40,314 bases of DNA from a virus (IMGVR_UViG_3300034418_001247:1-40314), one strand, 5' to 3'; positions 1-8,123 are shown, numbered from the stretch's first letter. The notes: generated by a model not told the origin, from the letters alone. Translations and numbers: made by a program.

Positions 1-1580
1 CGTATCGACTCCAGCGGTCGAGTTGGGATTGGTACGGCGAGTCCTGAAACTCTTTTAATGGTTGAGCAGGCTGGAACATATACAGGAGTCCACGACACCG
101 CTGGATTAAAAATCAGAAACGCAGCAGCCACAACAGGTGTAAGTAATCCGTATGGTGCTATATCTCTATCAAAAGGTACTGGTTCAGCGGGTATAGCTGC
201 AATAGGTGATAGTGCTTCGGATGCTGATGTTGTTGGACTAGGCTTTTTTGTACACGGAAGCACGACAGGAACAGACGCAGCCACAAGAGCTATGACTATC
301 AACTCCAGCGGCCAAGTTTTTGTAGGGACAACAGATAACAGCACAAGCGTTGGAAATCTTATTGTCAAATCTGACTCAAACGCACATGCAATTACGATTG
401 AAGAACCTGCTGGTGCTGGCGAAACGTGGCAAATAGGTGTCGATGTTGATGGAGATTTAGGTTTCTATAACAGCACCTCTACAACTGCTTCAGTGACACT
501 TGATGACAGCGGCAACGTCGGGATTGGTACTACCACAGTAAACCGAAAGCTGGAAGTCTCTGGCAACAACAACGCAGGATCAAAAGCCAACTTTATTCGC
601 ATCACGGACACAGATACCTCTGCTACAGCAGCAAACCCACAAGGCGGCATAGAATTTTATACGAGCGATACTGGTAACGAAAATGTTACCGCAAGCATTG
701 TAAATTTATATGCAGGGTCTGGTGCTGGTAGCGAGCTTACTTTTAATACTGCGCCTAGTGGCTCGGCTGGTGTATCAGAACGCATGCGCATCGACTCAAG
801 CGGCAACGTCGGGATTGGTGTTAGTCCAGCTAAAACATTAGACGTTAGAACTTCTAGCGGCAGTGACGCTGTTATTCGTGTCGGCTCTTCAAGCTCCATC
901 GGAATCAACGTAAATGTTGGAGCTATTGAATTTTATTCGGCAGATGCAGATGACGCTGGAGTAAAAGCCAGCATTGCAAACTACGTTACTGGAAACGAAG
1001 GGCCGGGCGGGGCAGTAGACGGTAATTTAATTTTTAGCACTACTGACTCTGATGGTGGTGGTAATGATTCTCCAACAGAACGCATGCGTATCGACTCGCA
1101 GGGGCAAGTCAGACTGTCAAACACTACCCCAGTTTGGGACACATCATTTAGCTCGCTTGTGACCAAAGGTGGATTTGTTGGCTCGCAACTCGCCGACTAT
1201 TTGTACTCAGGCCAAAACGCGTATTACAACGGTGGATTTAAATTTTCAACGGCAGCTAATGCAACTATCTACGAACAAAGTTTCGGCGCACACACTTGGT
1301 ATAGAAGTACAGATGTATCACCAGCAGCAGACGCCACAATAACTCTTGAAGCAGCCATGACGCTTGATGCCAGCGGCAACTTGCTGGTTGGGAAGCTAAG
1401 TTCAACCGGGGTTGGCACAAGAAACATTGAAGTATCAAACGCAAGTTCTGCTACTGTCCAAATTGAAGGCGGAACAAATGAGTGGTCGTTGCTGGTTTCC
1501 TCTGCGGCTGACGCTTTAAGGTTTTATGAAGATTCAACCGAACGCATGCGCATCGACTCCAGCGGCAACTTGTTGGTTGG
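1..1580 (+). repeat. Dispersed in-frame fibre repeats
   Basis: Copies of a unit encoding '(ER)MRIDSSGNVGIG/LLVG' lie at about 1-45, 292-330, 499-530, 778-820, 1078-1117, 1363-1392 and 1540-1580. The DNA is conserved as well as the protein: the segment around GCGGCAACGTCGGGATTGG is identical at 508 and 800, and GAACGCATGCG starts at 778, 1078 and 1540. Each copy closes a beta-rich segment of about 90-150 residues. They look like module boundaries suited to homologous exchange between fibre genes. Confidence 0.75.
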
Positions 1581-2430
1581 GACTACTGATACAACGCCTT
1601 GGGATAATTCAACAGCAACAGCAGCCGACGATGGTATCTTTTTAGGCGGTGGTCGATTAGGTCTTGCAAAATGGGGCGGCGTTCCTCTGCTTGTAAACAG
1701 AACAGACAGTGACGGCGAAATTGCAATTTTCTACAAAGACGGCGCACCAGTCGGTAGTATTGCTTCTACCGACGGAACAGATTTACAAATTGGCTCAGGC
1801 AATTGTTACTTACGTTTTGACGATGCAACTAATCAAATTCTTCCTACAAATGCCGCTGGTGCAAAGCGTGACAACACCGTTGACTTAGGCGAACCTGATT
1901 CACGCTTCAAAGACCTCCACGCAGGTGGTCGCGGCTTTTTTAACCTTTATTCAGCCGGCATTAACAGCGGCAATATCATGGTTGGTGAAGGCGTCTATGT
2001 AGGCGCAGCAAACGGCGACAATCAAATACGTTCCAGTTCAGCAGGAGGTGGTTCAGCAACACTGTACATTGGAAACGCTGCCATTCAAGTGTCCTCTGAT
2101 CAACGATTGAAGACTAATATCGTTGACACCGAAATGAACGCCACAGAAAAACTTAATCAAGTCCGTGTCGTGGATTTCAACTGGGACGATCCATCTGACA
2201 CCTCATTCAATAACCGTAATGCTCGTGGCAAGTGGACAGGCGTTTTGGCTCAAGAGCTAGTGGACGTTTTGCCTTTTGCAGTAAACGCACCACGGAACGA
2301 AGAAGACCTAAGTATTGACGAAGAAAGCGATCAGAAATGGCTAGTCGATCAAGCGCAGATGGTTCCAGTATTGATCAAAGCTATTCAGGAATTAACTGCA
2401 CGTATCGCAACATTAGAAGGAGCTAACTAA
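1..2430 (+). CDS. Tail fibre protein with C-terminal S74 chaperone, 5'-truncated
   Basis: The frame is open from base 1. The 19 codons before the first ATG (58) encode another copy of the protein's own repeat (RIDSSGRVGIG), so the gene starts left of the window and 58 is not its start. The visible 809 residues are Ser/Thr/Gly/Asn-rich beta structure with recurring 'ERMRIDSSGNVGIG'-type units, typical of marine phage fibres. The last ~110 residues look like a peptidase S74 intramolecular chaperone: SDQRLKTNI begins at Ser codon 2095-2097 (Ser-Lys dyad), followed by a VVDFNWDD segment and a GVLAQELVDVLPFAV segment. In that family the domain helps trimer folding and then cuts itself off just before this Ser. 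The end is a coiled-coil-like helix (IKAIQELTARIATLEG). Role: distal host-recognition fibre. The domain call is strong; the receptor is unknown. The stop overlaps the next ATG by one base. Confidence 0.9.
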   Translation, partial: RIDSSGRVGIGTASPETLLMVEQAGTYTGVHDTAGLKIRNAAATTGVSNPYGAISLSKGTGSAGIAAIGDSASDADVVGLGFFVHGSTTGTDAATRAMTINSSGQVFVGTTDNSTSVGNLIVKSDSNAHAITIEEPAGAGETWQIGVDVDGDLGFYNSTSTTASVTLDDSGNVGIGTTTVNRKLEVSGNNNAGSKANFIRITDTDTSATAANPQGGIEFYTSDTGNENVTASIVNLYAGSGAGSELTFNTAPSGSAGVSERMRIDSSGNVGIGVSPAKTLDVRTSSGSDAVIRVGSSSSIGINVNVGAIEFYSADADDAGVKASIANYVTGNEGPGGAVDGNLIFSTTDSDGGGNDSPTERMRIDSQGQVRLSNTTPVWDTSFSSLVTKGGFVGSQLADYLYSGQNAYYNGGFKFSTAANATIYEQSFGAHTWYRSTDVSPAADATITLEAAMTLDASGNLLVGKLSSTGVGTRNIEVSNASSATVQIEGGTNEWSLLVSSAADALRFYEDSTERMRIDSSGNLLVGTTDTTPWDNSTATAADDGIFLGGGRLGLAKWGGVPLLVNRTDSDGEIAIFYKDGAPVGSIASTDGTDLQIGSGNCYLRFDDATNQILPTNAAGAKRDNTVDLGEPDSRFKDLHAGGRGFFNLYSAGINSGNIMVGEGVYVGAANGDNQIRSSSAGGGSATLYIGNAAIQVSSDQRLKTNIVDTEMNATEKLNQVRVVDFNWDDPSDTSFNNRNARGKWTGVLAQELVDVLPFAVNAPRNEEDLSIDEESDQKWLVDQAQMVPVLIKAIQELTARIATLEGAN

Positions 2431-2726
2431 TGGTTACATGGACAATCTCAACGCTTGAACGTGAGCTATCTGACGGCGGGGTTTTTATTGCCCATTGGCG
2501 CTGCACCGCAGTTGACGGAGACTACTCTGCATCATCATACGGCACTTGCGGCTTTACCTATGACGCATCAAGCCCTGACTTTACGCCTTACGACGACTTA
2601 ACGGAGTCTCAGGTATTGGGCTGGTGTTGGGCAAACGGTGTCGATCAGGACGCTATTGAGGCATCGCTTGCAGCCAAGATTGAAAGCGACAAGAATCCAA
2701 CTCAGGCTAATGGAGTGCCTTGGTAA
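2430..2726 (+). CDS. Small conserved phage protein next to tail fibre, function unknown
   Basis: 98 residues. It starts in a TAATG overlap with the fibre stop, with an AAGGAG-type ribosome site about 9 nt upstream. The N-terminus (WTISTLERELSDGGVFIAHW, then AVDGDYSASSYG) and the C-terminus (IEASLAAKIESDKNP, then NGVPW) match, as I recall it, a small protein family widespread in marine phages and often beside fibre genes; I do not know its function. No signal peptide, membrane segment or catalytic motif is visible. Adjacency to the fibre suggests an accessory or assembly role, but that is inference only. Confidence 0.8.
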   Translation: MVTWTISTLERELSDGGVFIAHWRCTAVDGDYSASSYGTCGFTYDASSPDFTPYDDLTESQVLGWCWANGVDQDAIEASLAAKIESDKNPTQANGVPW

Positions 2727-2896
2727 TGGAATTACTCTGGGATATCTTCAACTGGCTAACTGCTGCGGTTACGTTGGCCTCGGTGGTGAGTGCTATGACG
2801 CCTACGCCGAAGGACGATGCGATTGTGGCAAAGGCTAAGAAGTTTCTTGATCTGCTCGCAGTCAATATCGGGCATGCCAAGAACAAGGACGCCTAA
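2726..2896 (+). CDS. 56-residue one-helix membrane protein
   Basis: Starts in a TAATG overlap with the preceding stop and encodes MELLWDIFNWLTAAVTLASV and onward to KNKDA. Residues about 7-24 form one hydrophobic membrane segment, followed by a Lys-rich amphipathic helix (PKDDAIVAKAKKFLDLLAVN). GGAG lies about 10 nt upstream. No family recognised with certainty; the shape fits the small holin or spanin-like proteins scattered near phage lysis genes, and lysozyme lies 2.3 kb downstream. A 66-codon frame overlapping it is a shadow. Coding status rests on the coupled start, sensible composition and the exact fit between neighbours. Confidence 0.65.
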   Translation: MELLWDIFNWLTAAVTLASVVSAMTPTPKDDAIVAKAKKFLDLLAVNIGHAKNKDA

Positions 2897-2902
2897 TGCT
2901 TT

Positions 2903-3055
2903 ATGACCGCGCTAGATGCAATTAATGTGTTATGGCCCGTCGCGGTCGGGTTTGTAACCCTTGTGATTATACTGGCAAAGATGCACGCTGACATCGAGCA
3001 GATTAAGGAGAAGGTGCGAACCCTCTTCGATTTGTGGAATAACCGTGATAAATAG
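2903..3055 (+). CDS. 50-residue one-helix protein with coiled-coil tail
   Basis: Begins 6 nt after the preceding stop and ends 2 nt before the next ATG. MTALDAINVLWPVAVGFVTL starts a membrane helix (about residues 9-25), followed by a short coiled-coil segment ending KVRTLFDLWNNRDK. This tail resembles the C-terminus of the next protein (KIETLFELWNSKVAKN), so the two may be paralogues or partners sharing an interaction tail. A weak AAGGA is about 15 nt upstream, so coupling to the upstream gene is likely. Function unknown; a lysis-accessory or membrane-anchoring role is a guess from topology. Confidence 0.65.
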   Translation: MTALDAINVLWPVAVGFVTLVIILAKMHADIEQIKEKVRTLFDLWNNRDK

Positions 3056-3057
3056 CC

Positions 3058-3456
3058 ATGACAGAGCTATCAGAAAATACAACAGTCGAGATCCCTTTGC
3101 GGAACTTGGTTGCTTTATCCGCTGGCATTGTCATGGCGACTACTGCGTATGTCACGCTTGATACCCGGATTACCGGGGTTGAGCACGGACACGAGATGCA
3201 CCAGATGCAGATCCAAGACAACGCCGATTTTGTTCGGGAGTGGCCGCTTGGTTTGCGAGGTGCGTTGCCTGATGATCTGATCCAAAACGCTAAGATTATG
3301 GCGTTAGAAGAAAAGATCAAAGAAATGAACGACATCGAAAAAGACATGCGTGCGATGGAAATTGAACTTGGCCGCTTACGCAGCCACACCGAAACACAGG
3401 AACAAAAGATAGAAACGCTTTTTGAACTGTGGAATAGTAAAGTCGCTAAAAACTAG
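3058..3456 (+). CDS. Membrane-anchored coiled-coil protein, possible lysis accessory
   Basis: 132 residues. Residues about 14-33 (PLRNLVALSAGIVMATTAYV) form a single N-terminal membrane helix. The C-terminal half (about 78-125) is a long charged coiled coil (MALEEKIKEMNDIEKDMRAM and onward) ending TLFELWNSKVAKN, shared with the 50-residue protein just upstream. No signal-peptidase or lipobox motif is seen. There is no clear Shine-Dalgarno sequence; the ATG lies 2 nt after the preceding stop, so re-initiation is likely. The layout is compatible with an inner-membrane spanin-like protein, but no outer-membrane lipoprotein partner is visible, so I leave the role open. Confidence 0.75.
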   Translation: MTELSENTTVEIPLRNLVALSAGIVMATTAYVTLDTRITGVEHGHEMHQMQIQDNADFVREWPLGLRGALPDDLIQNAKIMALEEKIKEMNDIEKDMRAMEIELGRLRSHTETQEQKIETLFELWNSKVAKN

Positions 3457-3465
3457 GAGACTAAT

Positions 3466-3756
3466 ATGAGTGAAGTGGAGCAACAAGAAGTGCAAGAAGC
3501 GCAAGAACAACAAAAAGCACAGCCCGTCATCGTTGTAATCGACGACCAAGAATATGACATGAACGAGCAAACAGATGACGCTAAGCAGCATTACGTAGAA
3601 GTCGTCAACTTACGTAACCAGATTGCAGAAATACAGAATCAAGTAGCGTCAGCACAACGACAAATGGTCAACCTTCAGGTTGCACTTAACTATAGACAGA
3701 ATGCACTTAAAGAATCCATTGTGATTGTTGAAGAAGTAGAAGAAGCGGCAGGCTAA
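3466..3756 (+). CDS. Acidic coiled-coil protein, function unknown
   Basis: 96 residues, preceded by AGGAGACTAAT, a good ribosome site. A Glu/Gln-rich N-terminal stretch (VEQQEVQEAQEQQKAQP) leads into VIVVIDDQEYDMNEQTDDAK, then a coiled coil (about residues 44-85, LRNQIAEIQNQVASAQRQMV and onward) and an acidic tail. The arrangement 'hydrophobic strand, D-x-x-EYDM/L, helix, heptads' recalls a small phage family I associate with DUF6447, but this is memory, not a search. Probably a soluble oligomeric protein; no catalytic residues are evident. Confidence 0.75.
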   Translation: MSEVEQQEVQEAQEQQKAQPVIVVIDDQEYDMNEQTDDAKQHYVEVVNLRNQIAEIQNQVASAQRQMVNLQVALNYRQNALKESIVIVEEVEEAAG

Positions 3757-3757
3757 C

Positions 3758-4552
3758 ATGGCTGAAATATCGTCAATAACGAGGGTTGGCACCAGCGAGC
3801 CTTTCGAGCTTCAAGTAGCTAGAGGGCAAATTGCTTGGCATTACCCACTTTTTAAGTTCGGTAATAACTCTTCTGTTACTGATAGTATAGCAACCATATG
3901 GGCTGAAGGTGGCTTATATAGTTATTTAACTTCTGCAACCGTCCTTAAAGTTTCTAGTTCTTCGACAGATGATACTTCTGCTGGAACTGGAGCAAGGACG
4001 GTTCAGTTATATGGCCTTGATGGTGACTACAACGAAATAACTGAAATTGTAACCCTGAACGGGCAAACCGCAGTCAACACAACCCAATCGTTTTTGAGGA
4101 TTAATAGAATGATTGTTCGTTCTGCGGGTTCGGGGGGCGCAAATGCTGGAGTTATTTACGCGGGCACAGGAACGGTAACGACTGGGGTTCCAGCAAATGT
4201 ATACGCAAGCATTAATGGAGTTACTGGTTCAAATCAAAGCCTAATGGCTCTTTGGACAGTGCCTGCGGGTCACACTGGGTATATGCTTCAATATGATGTA
4301 TCGAATGGAACTACCTCCAACACCCCTGCGGTATGCAAATTAATTTTGGCGGTCAGGCCATTCGGAGAAGTATTTCAGTCAAAGGACGTTAAGTCTTTGA
4401 CAACAGGTATGCATATTGAAGAATCCTTTACGATCCCACAAAAATTTACAGAGAAGTCGGACATCGAAGTACGGGCAGTATCGTCATCTGCTTCCGTCAC
4501 TTTCGACATTTCTGCTGCGTTTGAGATTGTATACATTAGGAATAGTTCATGA
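3758..4552 (+). CDS. Beta-rich virion structural protein
   Basis: 264 residues starting 1 nt after the preceding stop. The central block has SSSTDDTSAGTGARTVQLYG, then DGDYNEITEIVTLNG, then a segment ending FLRINRMIVRSAG. This is a recognisable signature of a virion protein found in many marine myo- and podophages. The C-terminal half is beta-rich with a possible membrane-free sandwich fold (VPAGHTGYMLQYDVSNG, FGEVFQSKDVKSL). It has no enzymatic motif. Likely role: tail or appendage component. It shares an ATGA overlap with the next gene. Confidence is high that it is structural, low as to which part of the particle. Confidence 0.8.
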   Translation: MAEISSITRVGTSEPFELQVARGQIAWHYPLFKFGNNSSVTDSIATIWAEGGLYSYLTSATVLKVSSSSTDDTSAGTGARTVQLYGLDGDYNEITEIVTLNGQTAVNTTQSFLRINRMIVRSAGSGGANAGVIYAGTGTVTTGVPANVYASINGVTGSNQSLMALWTVPAGHTGYMLQYDVSNGTTSNTPAVCKLILAVRPFGEVFQSKDVKSLTTGMHIEESFTIPQKFTEKSDIEVRAVSSSASVTFDISAAFEIVYIRNSS

Positions 4553-4737
4553 ACATTGCAGAGGAAGCCCTAAAAAAGATTGAAATCCATGAAGCTGAGT
4601 GCAAGATCCGGTACCAGAACATAGAGAAACGGCTTGACGAAGGAGGCCTTAAGTTCCAACGACTAGAACGCATGGTGCTTGCTATATATCCGTTTATTCT
4701 AGGGGCTATCGTATTTGCTGAATGGATGAGGATGTAG
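4549..4737 (+). CDS. Short coiled-coil/C-terminal TM protein, holin-like
   Basis: 62 residues starting in an ATGA overlap with the preceding gene. A charged amphipathic helix (AEEALKKIEIHEAECKIRYQ) is followed by one C-terminal membrane helix (about residues 42-58, MVLAIYPFILGAIVFAEW). The topology resembles XhlA-type haemolysin/holin accessory proteins. It sits 1 nt before the 3TM-type holin gene and two genes before the lysozyme, so a lysis role is the most economical inference. No sequence motif proves it. Confidence 0.7.
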   Translation: MNIAEEALKKIEIHEAECKIRYQNIEKRLDEGGLKFQRLERMVLAIYPFILGAIVFAEWMRM

Positions 4738-4738
4738 T

Positions 4739-5215
4739 ATGAAATTCGGTGCGATTAAAGGTTTGATTGGGGCGGTCGCCCCGACACTTGGGCAGGCTCT
4801 TGGTGGGCCTCTTGGTGGTACCGCAGCACAAGCCATTGCGCAAGTCTTAGGGTGCAAGCCTGATGAGAAGAGCATTGAGAAAGCCGTACAGACTGCGACG
4901 CCCGAACAACTTGCGGAGATCAAGAAGGCGGAACTGGACTTCGAGGCACGGATGAAGGAGTTAGATGTTGATGTTTTTGCACTTGAAACAGCAGATATTC
5001 AAAACGCTAGACAAGCTTTCCAAGGCGATTGGACGCCACGTTTTATTGCGATTACATGCGTTCTTTTCTTCGGAGGATACATCGCAATGGTCACAATACA
5101 AGATCCCGCTGCTAATGATGACGGCATTGTTAATCTTGTGCTGGGCTATCTCGGGGGTATTGTCTCATCTATCATAAGCTTTTATTACGGCGCATCGCAT
5201 AAGCACGACCAATGA
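4739..5215 (+). CDS. Holin of the GTA/3TM type
   Basis: 158 residues. The N-terminus is a Gly/Ala-rich hydrophobic segment (about 8-37, IGAVAPTLGQALGGPLGGTA). A helical charged middle (45-95) follows, then the characteristic GDWTPRF before two membrane helices at about 102-119 and 130-150. That layout matches the 3TM holin family (GTA_holin_3TM). Holins form lesions in the inner membrane that release or activate the endolysin at a set time. The gene ends in an ATGA overlap with the lysozyme, as in a standard holin-endolysin pair. Confidence 0.85.
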   Translation: MKFGAIKGLIGAVAPTLGQALGGPLGGTAAQAIAQVLGCKPDEKSIEKAVQTATPEQLAEIKKAELDFEARMKELDVDVFALETADIQNARQAFQGDWTPRFIAITCVLFFGGYIAMVTIQDPAANDDGIVNLVLGYLGGIVSSIISFYYGASHKHDQ

Positions 5216-5643
5216 GTTACAGAATACGAGAATTACTTAAGCGGCATGAAGGGGTAAAAACCCATGCCTACAAAGATCATCTAGGCTACGTCACAGTGGG
5301 TGTAGGACGTTGCTTAGAAGAAGGTATTGGGCTTGGTCTATCTGACGACGAGATCGACTACTTATTACAAAACGATATAGATCGGTGCCGAAAAGAGCTA
5401 GATACGGAATATGAATGGTTCGACGACTTAGATTCTGTACGCCAAGAAGCATTGATTAACTTGTCGTTTAATATCGGCCAAACCAGACTTAGGGGCTTCG
5501 TCAAGGCTTTAGGGCACATGGCCGAAGGTAGATACGTAGAGGCTGGGGACGAGTTTTACGACAGCAAGTGGGCCACGCAAGTAGGCGACAGGGCCTTAGA
5601 AGTCTGCCAGATGATCAAGTCCGGCGAATACCAGAAGAGGTAG
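5212..5643 (+). CDS. Endolysin, T4-type lysozyme (GH24 muramidase)
   Basis: 143 residues. The catalytic triad of the family is present with the T4 lysozyme spacing: Glu13 in KRHEGVKTHAYKD, Asp22, and Thr28 in GYVTVGVG (E-x8-D-x5-T). The downstream conserved block RQEALINLSFNIGQTRLRGF is also recognisable, and the length suits a single-domain enzyme. It cleaves the MurNAc-GlcNAc bond of peptidoglycan. No signal peptide or SAR helix is visible, so release should depend on the holin whose stop codon overlaps its start (ATGA). Confidence 0.95.
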   Translation: MSYRIRELLKRHEGVKTHAYKDHLGYVTVGVGRCLEEGIGLGLSDDEIDYLLQNDIDRCRKELDTEYEWFDDLDSVRQEALINLSFNIGQTRLRGFVKALGHMAEGRYVEAGDEFYDSKWATQVGDRALEVCQMIKSGEYQKR

Positions 5644-5645
5644 AT

Positions 5646-5858
5646 ATGCGAGTAAGTCACGAGCCAAAAGAGCTAGAAGGGGGGAACGTAGACCCTGCTC
5701 ACGATATAGAAATCGTATGTGCTGCCTGTGGGTTTGACCTAGACGAGTCGGAACTAGAAGCCGACACCTGCTCCGATTGTGGGGCTACCTTAAACCTAAA
5801 GCAGAATGTCGCTATCAAAGTTACTACGCTACCTCCGGTCTTCGGTGAAACTTTATGA
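5646..5858 (+). CDS. Small zinc-ribbon protein
   Basis: 70 residues from the ATG at 5646, 2 nt after the lysozyme stop, with GAAGAGG 5 nt upstream. A longer in-frame reading beginning at 5568 would lie inside the lysozyme gene and is unlikely. Two knuckles, Cys25-x2-Cys28 and Cys42-x2-Cys45 (CAACGFDLDE, then CSDCG), form a rubredoxin-like zinc ribbon. The C-terminus is a short beta-like segment. Such ribbons bind protein or nucleic acid; here the partner is unknown. Its place between lysozyme and tail genes says little about function. Confidence 0.8.
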   Translation: MRVSHEPKELEGGNVDPAHDIEIVCAACGFDLDESELEADTCSDCGATLNLKQNVAIKVTTLPPVFGETL

Positions 5859-5868
5859 TGGGTGATGT

Positions 5869-7755
5869 ATGCCACTACAAAAACTACAGATAAAGCCCGG
5901 AGTTAATCGAGAGAACACTCGGTACACAAGCGAAGGCGGTTGGTACGACTGCGATAAAGTCAGGTTCCGTCAGGGCTACCCCGAAAAGATTGGCGGCTGG
6001 CAGCGTATATCCACTACGTCGTTTCTTGGCGTATGTCGTTCGTTATGGAACTGGATTACGTTAGGCAGTATCAATCTTATTGGAGTAGGCACTAATCTTA
6101 AGTTCTATCTGGAAGAAGGCGGTGGGTATAATGATATTACGCCGATCCGAGCTACGACCGCTGCGGGAGATGTTACTTTTTCTGCTACTTCAGGTAGTTC
6201 TACTATAACGGTTACTGATGCTGGTCACGGTGCGATTACTGGGGACTTTGTGACGTTTAGCGGGGCGGTCTCTTTAGGCGGTAATATAACCGCTGATGTA
6301 CTTAACCAAGAGTACCAGATCGACAACGCAGTAGACGCTAGTACATACTTGATTACTGCTAAAGATACGTTAGGTAATACGGTAACAGCAGATGTTTCGG
6401 ACACTGGCAACGGTGGTGCTTCTGTAGTCGGTGAATATCAGATTAACGTCGGATTTCCTTACGCTATTCCATTAACTGGATGGGGTGCAGGAACTTGGGG
6501 GTCTGGTACGTGGGGTACAGGGACAGTATCGACGAACGCAATCCGTTTATGGAGCCAGTCTAATTTTGGAGAAGATCTTATTTTTGGACCTCGTGGTGGG
6601 GCTATCTACTATTGGGATGCTACTAGCGGGGTATCTACTCGGGCGGTCCTCTTATCCAGCTTGGGTGGTGCGTCAGATGTTCCGACCGACCAAAACTTTA
6701 TTGTGGTGTCAGATATTAACCGCTTTGTGTTTTGTTTTGGTTGTAATGACATTGGCACTGCTACTTTCGACCCGATGCTAATCCGTTGGTCAGACCAAGA
6801 AGACGCCACTAACTGGACCCCAGCAGCAACGAATCAAGCAGGTAGCCTACGGTTATCACGCGGTACAGAGATTGTCACAGCATCACAAGCCCGCCAAGAA
6901 GTACTGGTGTGGACTAACTCGTCATTGTATTCCCTGCAGTATGTAGGCGCTCCCGCAGTATGGACCGCGCAGATCGTAGGGGAAAACATATCTGTTGCCT
7001 CACAAAACTGCGTCGCATACGCTAATGGGGTAGCTTACTGGATGGGTAACGATAAATTTTATATGTACGACGGGCGAACTCAGCCCCTCCGATGTGATCT
7101 GCGGAAGTACATATTTAACGACTTTAATCACCAGCAGTATCAACAGGTTTTTGCGGGTACCAACGAGTCATACCATGAAATTTGGTGGTTTTACTGTTCT
7201 GAAGACTCTACCGTTATCGATAAGTACGTTATCTATAATTACCTGCAAGATATATGGTACTACGGGAATATGTCTAGAACGGCATGGTTAGATTCTGGAC
7301 TGCGGGACTATCCATTAGCTGCTACATATTCGTATAATCTAGTAAACCACGAGCAAGGTGTAGACGACAACGAGACCGGTACAGCGACAGCAATACCAGC
7401 GTCCATAGCAACAGCAGAGTTTGATCTAGATGACGGGCACCAGTTCATGTTTATTTGGCGCGTGCTTCCTGATATTAGGTTTACAGGGTCTACTGCAAGC
7501 AGTCCTAGCGCGGTGATGTCGTTATTACCTTTGGCTAATTCTGGTTCTGGATACAATTCACCGACTTCAGAGGGTGGATCAAACAATGGAAGTATCGTCA
7601 GAACGGCTACGTTGCCCATAGAGCAGTTTACTGGACAGCTTAATACTAGGGTACGGGGTAGGCAAATGTCGGTTAAAATCGAGTCTACGGACCTAGGAGT
7701 GGCATGGCAGTTAGGCAGTCCCCGATTTGATATGAGACCTGATGGGAGACGCTAA
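5869..7755 (+). CDS. Tail nozzle/tubular-type virion protein
   Basis: 628 residues. It begins MPLQKLQIKPGVNRENTRYT and continues GGWYDCDKVRFRQGYPEKIGGW in two stretches, a hallmark I recognise from tail proteins of marine podophages. Repeated blade-like motifs (IGVGTNLKFYL, LIFGPRGGAIYYWD, VLVWTNSSLYSLQYVG, YWMGNDKFYMYDG) suggest a beta-propeller, as in T7 gp12 / P22 gp10-type nozzle proteins. Residues about 97-190 look like an inserted Ig-like beta domain (SGSSTITVTDAGHG, LGGNITADVLNQEYQ). It likely lines the distal tail tube. The structural assignment is strong; equivalence to gp12/gp10 is inference from fold-like repeats. Confidence 0.75.
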   Translation: MPLQKLQIKPGVNRENTRYTSEGGWYDCDKVRFRQGYPEKIGGWQRISTTSFLGVCRSLWNWITLGSINLIGVGTNLKFYLEEGGGYNDITPIRATTAAGDVTFSATSGSSTITVTDAGHGAITGDFVTFSGAVSLGGNITADVLNQEYQIDNAVDASTYLITAKDTLGNTVTADVSDTGNGGASVVGEYQINVGFPYAIPLTGWGAGTWGSGTWGTGTVSTNAIRLWSQSNFGEDLIFGPRGGAIYYWDATSGVSTRAVLLSSLGGASDVPTDQNFIVVSDINRFVFCFGCNDIGTATFDPMLIRWSDQEDATNWTPAATNQAGSLRLSRGTEIVTASQARQEVLVWTNSSLYSLQYVGAPAVWTAQIVGENISVASQNCVAYANGVAYWMGNDKFYMYDGRTQPLRCDLRKYIFNDFNHQQYQQVFAGTNESYHEIWWFYCSEDSTVIDKYVIYNYLQDIWYYGNMSRTAWLDSGLRDYPLAATYSYNLVNHEQGVDDNETGTATAIPASIATAEFDLDDGHQFMFIWRVLPDIRFTGSTASSPSAVMSLLPLANSGSGYNSPTSEGGSNNGSIVRTATLPIEQFTGQLNTRVRGRQMSVKIESTDLGVAWQLGSPRFDMRPDGRR

Positions 7756-8123
7756 TGGCGCTTCTGAAGGATTTTAAAATTAATTTTCGTGCTCCGGCAT
7801 TGCCGTACGCGCCCAATACGTACATAGCTAGTGCTTTCGAGGCTATTAATAACGTACTGCGTCTATACTTCAACCAATTAGATCAAAGCCTTAAAACAGT
7901 TAACGATAAGGCCAGTCGGACTTGGACAGAGTACGCGAGCAACTACAGTAGTGCCCCTACACTCCTAACGACTATAGCTGAAGGGGATGTCTACGAATAC
8001 ACTTATGCTGACGGCACTGCATATAGACTTGTTCCTAGCGGTGCAGCAGAAGATGCTTTTTATAATACTTTTTCAGGTGGCGTTTTATCCGACAAGATCG
8101 TCGGGCGTGGGATGAGTCTCTAA
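7755..8123 (+). CDS. Small virion-associated protein, function unknown
   Basis: 122 residues in a tight stack: TAATG overlaps at both ends. The N-terminus (LLKDFKINFRAPALPYAPNT) is followed by a helix (SAFEAINNVLRLYFNQLDQS) and a short beta segment (EGDVYEYTYADGTAYRL). This combination of an N-terminal tail-binding segment and a helix is common in small proteins between nozzle and appendage genes, but I do not recognise a named family. Its position suggests an adaptor for the appendage encoded next; that is inference. Confidence 0.7.
   Translation: MALLKDFKINFRAPALPYAPNTYIASAFEAINNVLRLYFNQLDQSLKTVNDKASRTWTEYASNYSSAPTLLTTIAEGDVYEYTYADGTAYRLVPSGAAEDAFYNTFSGGVLSDKIVGRGMSL

Noticed and set aside
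58-60. ATG 58 as the true start of the fibre gene
   Set aside because: The 19 in-frame codons before it continue the protein repeat, so the gene is cut by the window edge.
2638-2838. 66-codon frame MSIRTLLRHRLQ overlapping small genes
   Set aside because: Overlaps two better supported genes in other frames and has a Cys/Gly-rich, shadow-like composition.
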